Below are positions 8,084 through 16,727 of a stretch of 64,000 nt of DNA, in pieces (within the stretch, counting starts at the first letter, position 1; each line of letters starts with the position of its first letter). The stretch is taken from positions 21,720 to 85,719 of the forward strand of contig JAFWPA010000036.1 of assembly GCA_017509685.1 (NCBI GenBank). The letters are read 5' to 3'. A program made the position numbers and the translations under genes. The stretch comes from Bacteroidales bacterium (lineage in GTDB: Bacteria > Bacteroidota > Bacteroidia > Bacteroidales > UBA932). The notes beneath the pieces are model-generated. The model had not been told where the DNA came from. It saw only the letters and a program-made list of their open reading frames with translations, and searched no databases.

Positions 8084-8515
8084 ATGGACAGAATCATCGG
8101 CATAGACTATGGAAGACGGCGCACCGGCCTCGCTGCCAGTGACCCCTTGGGGATCTTTGCCTCTGCGCTGGATACAGTCGATTCTACAAAGATAATAGAA
8201 TATCTCAAAAATTACACCGAAAAAGAGAGAATCATTCACTTTGTAGTAGGTTATCCGGTGAACATGGACGGGAAGCCCTCCGAGGCCCAGGCCGATGTGG
8301 ATGTTTTCCTGAAGCAACTGGCCAAAGCCTTCCCCGGCATCCCCGTCACCAAGGAAGACGAACGCTTCACTTCCGTACTGGCCCACCGCGCCATGATAGA
8401 CGGCGGTATGAAATACAAGGACCGCCGCAACAAGGCCTCGGTGGACAAGATTGCAGCCGCCATTATCCTCCAGGGATACCTGGACCGTCAAAACAGAAAC
8501 AACACCAACGTATGA
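8084..8515 (+). CDS. ruvX: YqgF/RuvX-type RNase H-fold nuclease (putative Holliday junction resolvase)
   Basis: 143 residues beginning MDRIIGIDYGRRRTGLAASD, the first acidic motif of the YqgF fold (Asp7). It also has FVVGYPVNMDGKPSE, ITKEDERFTS-type glutamate (VTKEDERFTSVLA) and a C-terminal KASVDKIAAAIILQGYLD with the last acidic residue. The family is linked to 16S pre-rRNA processing and to junction resolution. The stop overlaps the def start (ATGA), so the two are co-translated. Confidence 0.92.
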   Translation: MDRIIGIDYGRRRTGLAASDPLGIFASALDTVDSTKIIEYLKNYTEKERIIHFVVGYPVNMDGKPSEAQADVDVFLKQLAKAFPGIPVTKEDERFTSVLAHRAMIDGGMKYKDRRNKASVDKIAAAIILQGYLDRQNRNNTNV

Positions 8516-9066
8516 TACGTCCCATTTACCTTTATGGCGCAGAAGTATTGCGCAAAAAGGCCGTTCCGGCCGATCTGAAAGACAAGGCAGGCATCGCCGC
8601 CCTGGTACAGGACCTCAAGGACACCCTGGTCACGGCCGACGGCTGCGGCCTGGCCGCTCCCCAGATTGGCGTTAGCCAGCGCGTGGTCATCGTGGACGGA
8701 GACGTGGTGTCGGACACCTACGACTATCTCAAGGGCTTCCGCCGCACCCTCATCAACCCGGAGATCCTGGAAGAGAGCCAGGAGCAGGTTACCTATTCCG
8801 AAGGCTGCCTGTCCATCCCCGGCATCTACTGCGACGTAGTGCGTGCCAAAACCATCACCGTCCGCTATTACGACGAAAACCTGGAACAGCAGACGGAAAC
8901 CTTCGACAACTTTGCCGCCCGCATGATCCAGCACGAACTGTCCCACCTGGACGGAGACCTGTTCACGGACCACGCCGCCCCCATCAGAAAAAAGATGCTC
9001 TCCAGCAAGCTGCAGAACATCTCCAAGGGAAAAGTGCATCCGCACTATAATAGCAAACTCCGCTAG
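8512..9066 (+). CDS. def: Peptide deformylase
   Basis: 184 residues with all three deformylase motifs: GCGLAAPQ (44-51), EGCLSIPG (97-104, Cys metal ligand) and HELSH (141-145, two His ligands and catalytic Glu) followed by LDGDLF. The enzyme removes the formyl group from new proteins. A roughly ten-residue stretch (VVSDTYDYLKGF) after the first motif is typical of Bacteroidetes enzymes. The 3' end overlaps the convergent M23-LysM gene by 4 bp. Confidence 0.97.
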   Translation: MIRPIYLYGAEVLRKKAVPADLKDKAGIAALVQDLKDTLVTADGCGLAAPQIGVSQRVVIVDGDVVSDTYDYLKGFRRTLINPEILEESQEQVTYSEGCLSIPGIYCDVVRAKTITVRYYDENLEQQTETFDNFAARMIQHELSHLDGDLFTDHAAPIRKKMLSSKLQNISKGKVHPHYNSKLR

Positions 9067-10103
9067 CGGACTCTTAGGCGTTTGCCTACGCGGAGGACGG
9101 TGGTTTCTTTGATATTGTTCAGGCGGCAGAGTTCCTTCACGGAAGTGTGATACTTGCGGGCAATGCTGGAGAGAGTGTCGCCGGAGCGCACGGTGTGGTA
9201 CCGCATGGCGGCTGCTTCGGCGGCGGCGCGGGCGGCTGCTTCCTTCTTGGCCTGTTCTTCGGCCAGGAGGCGGTCTTCTTCGTCGGTGCGGAAGATTTCG
9301 TCTTCGTCGTCTACGCTCTGCACGTAGCGCTGATTGGGATTGAAGTACCAGGAACGGATGCGGAACAGGCGGTGCCGCAGGGTGCCCGTCTCAAAGTCGA
9401 TGAGCCAGGCGGGGTCGAAGGCCGCACCCTTGTAGCGGGTTTCAAAGTGAAGATGCGGGCCGGTGGAGCGGCCGGTACTGCCACCCAGGCCGATGATATC
9501 CCCTGAACTGACCCAGTCTCCGGCTTCCACGTTGCGCTTGGACAGATGGCCGTAGAAGGTCTCCAGCCCGTTGGCGTGGCGAATCACCACCAGGTTGCCG
9601 TAACCGCCCACATAGTCCGAGATGCGCACCTTCCCGTCGAAGGCGGCCGGTACCGGCGTGCCCGTGGGATACGGAAGGTCAATTCCCTGATGCCGGCGTC
9701 CGTGCCGGTAGCCGAACAGGGAACGGGGCTGCACCACATAGGGGCAGGTATAGGAATCCAGGGTGTCCACCACCCACAGGGAGAAACGGTCCGGAATGGG
9801 ATCCGGATCTTCCCGGTAGGGATTCACGGTGCGGGTGTCCCAGCATTCGGTGAACACGCTGTCGGCGGCCACCAGGGCGGGGTCTTTCACATAACGGTAG
9901 GTACCGTTGTTATACAGGACAACCTTGACACCGGGGTTGCCGGTATCAAGGGTGTCTGCATAGGGGGTACTGCGGTGTGCCAGGTTCTGCACCTGCTGAC
10001 GTCCGTAGACGTAACGCAGGGAATCGGCCTCACGGCCCGGGTCCTGCGCCTGCAGGGAAAGGCCTGCACAGGCAGCGAGAAGGCTCAGGAGAAATCTCTT
10101 CAT
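9063..10103 (-). CDS. Secreted M23 peptidase with C-terminal LysM domain
   Basis: 346 residues with a signal peptide (MKRFLLSLLAACAGLSLQAQ). The M23 domain (about 130-235) is complete: GYRHGRRHQGIDL (His and Asp ligands), FYGHLSKRNVEAGDWV and TGPHLHFE (HxH). An acidic, then Ala/Glu-rich helical linker (about 250-298) precedes a LysM domain (299-346, YHTVRSGDTLSSIARKYHTS). It is an apparent peptidoglycan endopeptidase held on the wall by LysM. It lies 3 bp after the phosphomannomutase gene on the same strand. Confidence 0.9.
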   Translation of the reverse strand: MKRFLLSLLAACAGLSLQAQDPGREADSLRYVYGRQQVQNLAHRSTPYADTLDTGNPGVKVVLYNNGTYRYVKDPALVAADSVFTECWDTRTVNPYREDPDPIPDRFSLWVVDTLDSYTCPYVVQPRSLFGYRHGRRHQGIDLPYPTGTPVPAAFDGKVRISDYVGGYGNLVVIRHANGLETFYGHLSKRNVEAGDWVSSGDIIGLGGSTGRSTGPHLHFETRYKGAAFDPAWLIDFETGTLRHRLFRIRSWYFNPNQRYVQSVDDEDEIFRTDEEDRLLAEEQAKKEAAARAAAEAAAMRYHTVRSGDTLSSIARKYHTSVKELCRLNNIKETTVLRVGKRLRVR

Positions 10104-10106
10104 TCG

Positions 10107-11474
10107 TTAACGTTTACCGCCAAACTGGTCCACGATAATCTTGTCGGCCAGGGCAATCTTTTCTTTCAGCACTTCCTTGGAAGTGGCTTCGCAGATGAAA
10201 CGGAGGTAGGGCTCCGTGTTGGAAGGACGGATGTTGAACCACCAGCCGGGGAATTCCAGACGGTAGCCGTCGAAGTCCATCACCTTGGTGGGCTTTTCCT
10301 GGCTCTCGAAGAAAGCCTTCACGGCATCCATGGCGCCCTTCTTGTCCTCTACCTTGTAATTGATTTCGCCGGAATTCTCATAGCCGGTAAGACGGTCCAT
10401 TTCGTCGGAGAGCTTGATGCCCTTCTTCTTGAGGGCGCTCACGATGCGCAGCACGATGATGCTGGAGAGCATGCCGCTGTCGCTGTAGAAGAAGTCCTTG
10501 AAATAGTAGTGACCGGCCAGTTCACCGCCCCACAGACCGTCGATTTCGCGGAGCTTGGGGGCTGCAAAAGCGCGGCCCACGCGCCAGGTGTGCACCTCGG
10601 CGCCGTAGTTCTTGTTGAGTTCCTCGGCTACGGCCAGGCTGGAGCGGATTTCCTGCAGCACGCGGGGGTTCTTTTCGCCGCGCTCGTCGCAGAAGTAGCG
10701 GGCCATCAGGGCCACCACCAGGTCCGGTGCCACGAAGCGGGCTTTGTCGTCCACGAACATCACGCGGTCGGCGTCTCCGTCGTAGATGACGCCGATATCG
10801 GCCTTGATCTCCGAGACCAGCTTCTTGAGGGGCTCTACGTTCTTGGCCACCAGCGGGTTGGGCTCGTGGTTGGGGAAGCGGCCGTCCATATCGTCGAAGA
10901 GGAACGTGGCGTTTTCTCCTTTGTACACCTCTTTGGCAAAGAGGGTGGCCATGCCGTTGGACAGGTCGAAGGCAATCTTGAGGTTGGAGTAGTCGCCTTT
11001 GTACTTCATGAGGAACTTGAGGTAGTCGGGCTTGATGTCAATCTCCGTTACCTTGCCGGGCTTGGCGGCCTTGGGGGTGGGACGGCCTTCGTCGATCCAC
11101 TGCTTGATCTGGCCCAAACCGGTGTCCAGGCCCACGGGGAGAGCGTTCTCGCGGCTCACCTTCATGCCGTTGTACTCCGGCGGGTTGTGGGAAGCGGTAA
11201 TCTGCACGGAAGCTTTGTAGCCATAATTGGCGGTGCCGAAATACACCAGCGGAGTGCTGCTGTAGCCAATGTCGTCTACATCGGCGCCGGCATCGGTGAT
11301 ACCTTTAATGAGATAGTCGTGAATCTCCTGACCGGAGACGCGGCAGTCGCGGCCCACCAGTACCTTGTCGGCTTTGAGGAGTTCAGGAAGGAAATAACCC
11401 ACCTTGTAGGCAATGTCTTTGTCGAAGTCTACGTTGTAGATGCCTCGGATGTCATATGCATGAAATGCTCCCAT
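10107..11474 (-). CDS. Phosphomannomutase / phosphoglucomutase
   Basis: 455 residues with the four alpha-D-phosphohexomutase landmarks: the phosphoserine loop TASHNPPEYNGMKV (about 93-106), the metal loop YDGDADRVMF (about 235-244), the sugar loop GGELAGHYYF and the C-terminal phosphate-binding RPSNTEPYLRF. It interconverts mannose or glucose 6- and 1-phosphates for sugar nucleotides and surface glycans. A -7 box (TAAATTTG on the minus strand, 11512-11519) lies 38 bp upstream. Substrate preference cannot be settled from sequence alone. Confidence 0.9.
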   Translation of the reverse strand: MGAFHAYDIRGIYNVDFDKDIAYKVGYFLPELLKADKVLVGRDCRVSGQEIHDYLIKGITDAGADVDDIGYSSTPLVYFGTANYGYKASVQITASHNPPEYNGMKVSRENALPVGLDTGLGQIKQWIDEGRPTPKAAKPGKVTEIDIKPDYLKFLMKYKGDYSNLKIAFDLSNGMATLFAKEVYKGENATFLFDDMDGRFPNHEPNPLVAKNVEPLKKLVSEIKADIGVIYDGDADRVMFVDDKARFVAPDLVVALMARYFCDERGEKNPRVLQEIRSSLAVAEELNKNYGAEVHTWRVGRAFAAPKLREIDGLWGGELAGHYYFKDFFYSDSGMLSSIIVLRIVSALKKKGIKLSDEMDRLTGYENSGEINYKVEDKKGAMDAVKAFFESQEKPTKVMDFDGYRLEFPGWWFNIRPSNTEPYLRFICEATSKEVLKEKIALADKIIVDQFGGKR

Positions 11475-11516
11475 AATGATATGTGATTAGTTTTTAGAAT
11501 TCGATATCGTACAAAT

Positions 11517-12269
11517 TTACAAAAAATTCTCTGTTTTCACTATATCCTGCAGCACCAGTGCGGCCAGGGTGTGGCCGAAAATAGCGGTAACGGGAGCCAT
11601 GGTGCCGTTCACGCAGGCCTTTTTGATGATTTCGTCATCGGCGGGCTGCTGAGCCTCTCCCCTGTTCTCCAGCAGTTCGTCGGAAAACACGCAGAGGAAG
11701 GGTTTTCCGGTCTCCCGGCCCCCCTTGCGAATCTTTTTGCGGATAGCCCGGGCCAGCGGATCCCCGTGCACGTCCCAGAATTCGGCCACGCGGATGCGGG
11801 TGGGGTCCAGCTTGAGGGCCGCTCCCATGGAGGAGAAAAAAGTGGCTTGCGTATGGGTGGCCAACTCTATGAGCGCCGTCTTGTCCTTGAGGGAATCGAT
11901 GCAGTCTATGATATAGTCATAGGTGTCCAGCTGGAATTCACCAGCCGTTTCTTCGCTGAATAGGCCCTGTACGGGCGTAATATCGGCCTCCGGGTTGATT
12001 TCCCGCAGACGTTCGGCCATCACTTCCACCTTGGGCCGACCCAACGTTTGGGTTGTAGCCATGAGCTGCCGGTTGATGTTGGTGGGGTTCACGGTATCGG
12101 CATCCACCATGGTAAGATGGATGATGCCCGAACGGACCAGGCTCTCGGCGCACCATGAACCCACGCCGCCCACTCCCAGCAGCAAGACGCGTTTGGAAGC
12201 GATGCTATTGAAAGCGTCTGCGCCCACCAGAAGGCGGGCGCGGGCGAAAATATCTTGCTCTGGTTGCAC
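11517..12269 (-). CDS. tcdA: tRNA threonylcarbamoyladenosine dehydratase (TcdA/CsdL)
   Basis: About 250 residues from a GTG start at 12269, which shares its first G with the TAG stop of the porin gene. A longer frame reaches upstream but only by running through that gene. The E1-like Rossmann motif VLLLGVGGVGSWCAESLVRSG is followed by DADTVNPTNINRQ and the ATP-site DYIIDCIDSLKDK. The family cyclises t6A37 of tRNA to ct6A. The C-terminal PVTAIFGHTLAALVLQDI fits. The gene-to-gene overlap suggests translation coupled to the porin gene. Confidence 0.88.
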   Translation of the reverse strand: MQPEQDIFARARLLVGADAFNSIASKRVLLLGVGGVGSWCAESLVRSGIIHLTMVDADTVNPTNINRQLMATTQTLGRPKVEVMAERLREINPEADITPVQGLFSEETAGEFQLDTYDYIIDCIDSLKDKTALIELATHTQATFFSSMGAALKLDPTRIRVAEFWDVHGDPLARAIRKKIRKGGRETGKPFLCVFSDELLENRGEAQQPADDEIIKKACVNGTMAPVTAIFGHTLAALVLQDIVKTENFL

Positions 12270-13552
12270 TAGAACGTGAACTTGGTCATGCAGATGAAGC
12301 GGTGGTTCAGGATCCACTCCGGCGTGCCGTCGTACATACCGCGGATGTTGCGGGCGCCGCGGCCGAACTGGGCGGCGGTGAGGTCATACTCCAGGGATAC
12401 GGTGAACTTGCCGATGTTCCAGGCCACGGTGGGCGTGGCGCGGAAGGCCTGCTGAATCTTGGTGTCGGCGGCCGTGTTCATCCACAGGGCATATTCCATG
12501 GCACCGGTAGTGGCATTGGTGGTGAGCATGATGTCCTTGGTGGTACCCAGCTGCTTGAAGTAGCCGAAGGTGCACATCAGCTGCGTCTTCTTGCCGTACT
12601 GGAAGCTGATGAAGGAAGCCCAGTCCTGCATGGGAGCGTAGGTGTAGGTATGGGTGGCGGGGTCATAGCTGGCCACGCCGTAACCGGACAGCAGGTTCAT
12701 GTGTTCACCGGCCTGTGCCAGGATGGTCTTGGCGCGCAACTGGAACTTGCCGCTGGTGAACTGCAGGAAGAGGAACGGTGAGAAGGTGCTCAGGAGGCCG
12801 TTGGCCTTCACGGTTTCGCCGCCGTCGACCACCGTGCGGTAGGGTTTCATATTCACCATATCCAAGCCCAGTTTGGCCAGGAAACCGTCGGTCTTGAAGG
12901 CTGCGCCCACATAGAACTCCGGCAGACCGTACTTGTAATACTCTGCGCTCTTGCCGTTGGGGCCGGTGGGCAGGAAGTGGTTCAGATACAGCACACTGGC
13001 GGTAAAGGTGAATTTACCCGCGGTAACGTCCAGGGTGACCTGGGGGCTGCGGTTGAAGGGATTGAACGGAGCGCCGGATTCCAGGTTGGTGATGTGCGGC
13101 AGATCTACGCCCATCGGGTGCCAGGCCTGGCCCAGGGTAAGGGCCAGCGGGTTGTCGTCCCAGGTGAGTTTCACGAACGCCTGACGCAGACGCAGCTGCG
13201 GGATGATGGCGGCCGATGTGGTGCCACTGAGGCTGTAGAAGTCGGCCTCCACCTTACCGGACAGGTTCATGGTGCCGAACTTGTAACCGCTCACATCCAG
13301 GCCCAGACGGGTGGTGAGGGACAGGTAACGCCAGTTGAAACCGGCATTGAGGTCCACGTCACCCTGCATATTCTTGTCCTTGGGCATATACAGGAACAAG
13401 TCGTTGGTACCGGCGTTCACCTCACGGGTGTCCGTGATGACGTAGTTGCGGATAAAGCCGTAAAGCTTGAAGTGGGCAGGCTTCTCTTCCTGCGCAAAGG
13501 CGGCACTGCCGGTGAGCAGCGCTGCCAAAACAATAATGATACCTTTTTTCAT
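12269..13552 (-). CDS. Putative outer-membrane porin-like beta-barrel protein
   Basis: About 427 residues from MKKGIIIVLAALLTGSAAFAQ (signal peptide; ATG at 13552, 1 bp after the upstream stop). The mature protein alternates polar and hydrophobic residues in many short strands (HFKLYGFIRNYVITDT, WRYLSLTTRLGLDVSGY, KVEADFYSL, LRLRQAFVKLTW) and ends HRFICMTKFTF, a terminal aromatic as expected for a Bam substrate. It resembles Bacteroidetes porin-like proteins often labelled hypothetical. It is sandwiched between the dicarboxylate transporter and tcdA; pairing with the transporter may indicate uptake of small anions, which is inference. Confidence 0.7.
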   Translation of the reverse strand: MKKGIIIVLAALLTGSAAFAQEEKPAHFKLYGFIRNYVITDTREVNAGTNDLFLYMPKDKNMQGDVDLNAGFNWRYLSLTTRLGLDVSGYKFGTMNLSGKVEADFYSLSGTTSAAIIPQLRLRQAFVKLTWDDNPLALTLGQAWHPMGVDLPHITNLESGAPFNPFNRSPQVTLDVTAGKFTFTASVLYLNHFLPTGPNGKSAEYYKYGLPEFYVGAAFKTDGFLAKLGLDMVNMKPYRTVVDGGETVKANGLLSTFSPFLFLQFTSGKFQLRAKTILAQAGEHMNLLSGYGVASYDPATHTYTYAPMQDWASFISFQYGKKTQLMCTFGYFKQLGTTKDIMLTTNATTGAMEYALWMNTAADTKIQQAFRATPTVAWNIGKFTVSLEYDLTAAQFGRGARNIRGMYDGTPEWILNHRFICMTKFTF

Positions 13553-13553
13553 A

Positions 13554-14999
13554 CTAAGCAAACGGGAAGAGTTTGGTGAGCCAGAAATAACCCAGCACAA
13601 AGCCGATGATACCCATCACCAGACCCACCTTGGTCATATCCTTGGTCTCTACCATACCGGTAGAGGAAGCGATGGCGTTCGGGGGCGTGGAAATAGGGAA
13701 CAGCATGGCGATGGAGGCGCACACGGCGATGAAGATAATCATGGCGCTGGTGCCGCCCATGGCCAGGAACTGCGCGTTGTTGGCGGCGGCGGGATCGGCC
13801 ATACCGTTGGCAACCACAATCAGAATAGGAATCAGCAGGGCTGCAGTGGCAGAGTTGCTGATGAAGTTGGACAGGAAGTAGCACACCAGACCGGCGATAA
13901 TCAGCACAACCACAACGCTCATGCTGCCGAACGGGATGGCCTGGATGAGCACCTTGGCAAGGCCGGTGTCCTGCAGGCAGTAACCCAGGCAGAAGCCGCC
14001 GGCTACCAGCCACAGCACTGTCCAGTTGATTTCCTTGATTTCCTCTTTACCGAAGAGGCCCGTAGCAGTGAATACGCCCAGCGGAATCAGAGCCACGATG
14101 TTGGAGTTGATATGCGTGAGCTGCTCGGTGGCCCACAGGAGGATGGTACCGATGAAGGTAATCCACACCAGGGTGAGTTTCCAGTCTTTCTGGACCTTGT
14201 TCTCGGGGATTTCCAGGACCAGTTTCTTGGTCTTGAAGGGGAACATGAAGCGCAGTACGATCCAGGCGATCACAATCATGATGATCACGTAGGGAATCAT
14301 GTGCACGCACCATTCGCCGAAACTCACGTCGATACCAGCTTGCTCCAGGGCGCCCTTTGCAGTGGCGTTAGGCGGCGTGCCGATAGGCGTGCCGATACCG
14401 CCGAGGTTCGCGGCCACCGGGATGGACAGCGCCAGGCCTATCTTGCCCTTGTCATCGGCCGGAAGCTTGGAGAGCACAGGGGTGAGGAGGGCCAGCATCA
14501 TGGCGGCCGTGGCGGTGTTGGACATGAACATGGAGAAGACGGAAATCATGATGAGGAAGCCCAGGAGCACAATCTCCGGCTTGGAGCCGAAGAGTTTCAG
14601 CAGGGCACGGGCCATGGTAACGTCCAGACCGTATTTCTCGGCCATGATAGCCAGCACGAAACCGCCCAGGAAGAGCATCACCACGGGGTCGGCCATGGAA
14701 CTCATGATGCGGCCGTAGGGCACCAGGGTGCCATACTGGGGATCGCAGAAGATGCCGATACCCTTGTTGGAAACGGTGAGCAGGGCCACCACAATCACCA
14801 CCAGCGAAGTGCTCCAGTTGGGGATGATTTCGAAAATCCACATGAGGGCGGCAAAGACAAACAGGGCAATCACGCGCTGCTGGACCACGGTGAGAGCGTC
14901 AATGCCGAAGAAACTTACCGGCACGGCCCACAGGAAGATGGTGATGGCCAGTACCAGCGGCAGGAATACCCAATACTTAAGGTTAAATTTTTGAGCCAT
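13554..14999 (-). CDS. DASS/SLC13-family sodium-coupled dicarboxylate transporter
   Basis: 481 residues, about 12 hydrophobic segments. The two substrate-binding hairpin signatures of the family are visible: MFMSNTATAAMMLAL with NLGGIGTPIGTPPNA in the first half, and FISNSATAALLIPI with MLFPISTPPNAIA in the second (paired SNT/SNS and TPPN motifs). Such carriers import succinate, fumarate or citrate with Na+. The gene lies 13 bp after the M49-like lipoprotein gene and 1 bp before the porin-like gene, forming a likely uptake module. Confidence 0.9.
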   Translation of the reverse strand: MAQKFNLKYWVFLPLVLAITIFLWAVPVSFFGIDALTVVQQRVIALFVFAALMWIFEIIPNWSTSLVVIVVALLTVSNKGIGIFCDPQYGTLVPYGRIMSSMADPVVMLFLGGFVLAIMAEKYGLDVTMARALLKLFGSKPEIVLLGFLIMISVFSMFMSNTATAAMMLALLTPVLSKLPADDKGKIGLALSIPVAANLGGIGTPIGTPPNATAKGALEQAGIDVSFGEWCVHMIPYVIIMIVIAWIVLRFMFPFKTKKLVLEIPENKVQKDWKLTLVWITFIGTILLWATEQLTHINSNIVALIPLGVFTATGLFGKEEIKEINWTVLWLVAGGFCLGYCLQDTGLAKVLIQAIPFGSMSVVVVLIIAGLVCYFLSNFISNSATAALLIPILIVVANGMADPAAANNAQFLAMGGTSAMIIFIAVCASIAMLFPISTPPNAIASSTGMVETKDMTKVGLVMGIIGFVLGYFWLTKLFPFA

Positions 15000-15012
15000 T
15001 ATCGTTTAGTTT

Positions 15013-16617
15013 TTAGTATTCATAGGATATACGGATGTCCACGGGAATCTTTTCCAGTTCCAGCTTCACAATGTCGGCCTTGATGGTGGACGGAACCACG
15101 GCATACTTGCTCACGAATTCGTCGGCGGCTTCCCGGTCGCCGGTAGCCTGCATATAGAGAAGCAGTTCTCCCAGCGAGGAGAGGACGCTTTCGGCCTTGG
15201 AATAGTCGATGCTGTAGTGGCCGGTAGACTTACGCTCCAGAATGCCCTGTTCTGCCAGGAAATTGTAGATGATGAGGTTGGCACGGCCGGTGGCGTCGGC
15301 ATTGCCGAAGCGGCAGGCGCGGATGATGTTCACCAGATAGGTGGTTATCACGTCCTTGGTGTCAATGAGGGCATCGATGCGGTGGGCCGATACTTCCCGC
15401 GCACACAGGTAGGCGCCCAGCACGTTGGACTTGACCTTCTCGATGGTGAGGGCCTCATTGCCCAGGGCTTCGACCACGCTCCCCTTCCCGTTCACGGTTT
15501 CCTTCACGCCCAGGGACTGGGCAATCTCGCGGAAGACGACGCCCCAGTAGAAGGCGGAAGCGTCCAGGTGGGCGCATTCATCGGCCTCCAGCAGGAGCAT
15601 GCCGGCCGGGAAAACGGTGCGGTTGAACTTCTCGCGGATGATGTTGTCGAACAGGATGGTGCGGGAACCGAAATCTTCCTGCACACGGACGTCATAGGGC
15701 AGGTTCACGGCGATGTTCTTGTAGCCGGCGTTGGGATAGCCGCCATAATAGATAACGTCGCAGGAGTGAATGTTGGATTTAGCTCCGGGAACGAAGTGGT
15801 GATAGGCAGGGTCTCCGGGCAGGGAGGCCTGGAGTTCCGGCAGACGGTCGCACAGATCCTGCAGGGAGCGGGTGCGGTCCTCGTTCTTCAAGAGGACATA
15901 TGCGCCGTAGGAAGCCTTGATGCCGTAACGGTCGTCGTCAATGGTTTCGGTGGGGCCTATTACAATGTCCATCTTGCTGTCGGTCATTTCCAGCCAGGCA
16001 CGCTGGGCACTGTAGTAGCGGTCTGTCCTGACGGCATGGGCCATCTGCAGCAGGTACTCGCGGACGCTGGCCTTGATGGTGATATCGGCCGCAGCAGTGA
16101 GGAGATTGGCAATCTTCTGCACGTGTTCGGAATAGGCCTCGTGATACCACACAGCCTCAAGGGAACCGTCGGCCTTGCGACGGATAATCGTATAGGGGCT
16201 GTTCTTGGCGGGATTCTTGAAAGCTTCGAACTCTTCGTCGGTCATATCGTCCGGATAGAAACGCGCGCCGGCGGGTTTGGGGCCGAAGCCCTCGATGAAG
16301 GGCTGATTGTCAATCCGGTTCCAGGGACCGTAGTTAACCTCGGCGAAGGTGCGCTCGGCGGGATCGGGCAGAGCGCTGAAGAATTCCTTGGGGCCGAAGT
16401 TCTGTTCCCAGTAAATGGCGTCGGCTTCGTCGGCCGCGAAACGGTACAGATTCAGAACCTCCTTTCCGTTATCGGTGATTCCCGAAAGGTCCGGAGCGGG
16501 AATCACTACCTCGGCATAGTTCTCCAGCAGGCGCTCGGCCTTGCTGCGGCCTTTACCGCAAGAGGCGATAACCAGCGCAACCACCACCAGAGACAGTGCA
16601 ATCGTCAGTTTTTTCAT
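15013..16617 (-). CDS. M49 (dipeptidyl-peptidase III)-like lipoprotein with degenerate active site
   Basis: 534 residues with a lipoprotein signal (lipobox VIASC, Cys20). The fold region resembles the M49/Nudix-3-like peptidases: FGPKEFFSALPDP, FYPDDMTDEEFEAF, YGIKASYGAYVLLKNEDRT and FPAGMLLLEADECAHLDASAFYWGVVF. The zinc motif expected as HExxH reads REIAQ (363-367), and the second motif expected as EEAKAD reads EKVKSN (393-398). Both His ligands and the third Glu ligand are therefore replaced, while the catalytic-position Glu364 remains. The protein is otherwise full length, so it is better seen as a pseudo-peptidase than as a decayed gene. It probably sits in the periplasm or on the outer membrane, upstream of the transporter genes. 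Confidence 0.72.
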   Translation of the reverse strand: MKKLTIALSLVVVALVIASCGKGRSKAERLLENYAEVVIPAPDLSGITDNGKEVLNLYRFAADEADAIYWEQNFGPKEFFSALPDPAERTFAEVNYGPWNRIDNQPFIEGFGPKPAGARFYPDDMTDEEFEAFKNPAKNSPYTIIRRKADGSLEAVWYHEAYSEHVQKIANLLTAAADITIKASVREYLLQMAHAVRTDRYYSAQRAWLEMTDSKMDIVIGPTETIDDDRYGIKASYGAYVLLKNEDRTRSLQDLCDRLPELQASLPGDPAYHHFVPGAKSNIHSCDVIYYGGYPNAGYKNIAVNLPYDVRVQEDFGSRTILFDNIIREKFNRTVFPAGMLLLEADECAHLDASAFYWGVVFREIAQSLGVKETVNGKGSVVEALGNEALTIEKVKSNVLGAYLCAREVSAHRIDALIDTKDVITTYLVNIIRACRFGNADATGRANLIIYNFLAEQGILERKSTGHYSIDYSKAESVLSSLGELLLYMQATGDREAADEFVSKYAVVPSTIKADIVKLELEKIPVDIRISYEY

Positions 16618-16647
16618 TGTAGGTTGGTTTGTTTCACAATTAGTCTA

Positions 16648-16655
16648 CAAAGTTA
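16648..16655 (-). promoter_or_regulatory. -7 box upstream of the M49-like lipoprotein
   Basis: TAACTTTG on the minus strand, 31 bp before the ATG at 16617. No TTTG stands at 19-20 bp, so only half of the promoter is recognisable. Confidence 0.45.
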
Positions 16656-16672
16656 GCAATTTATTCAAAGAA

Positions 16673-16706
16673 TAAAAAAAAGGTTTCGCAGTGGGCGAAA
16701 CCTTTT
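16673..16706 (-). terminator. gdhA terminator
   Basis: A 12-bp perfect stem (AAAAGGTTTCGC at 16678-16689 with 16695-16706, 5-nt loop) is followed on the minus strand by a run of eight T. It lies 22 bp past the gdhA stop. Confidence 0.9.
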
Positions 16707-16727
16707 CAAAACGCAAATAACGGAGAA

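Noticed and set aside
12270-12317. Longer N-terminus of TcdA (MDPEPPLHLHDQ...)
   Set aside because: The extra residues are an out-of-frame reading of the end of the porin gene; the GTG at 12269 restores a normal start.
13467-15083. Long plus-strand open frame rich in His, Gln and Glu
   Set aside because: It is antisense to the porin and dicarboxylate transporter genes; such long shadows are common here because of codon bias.
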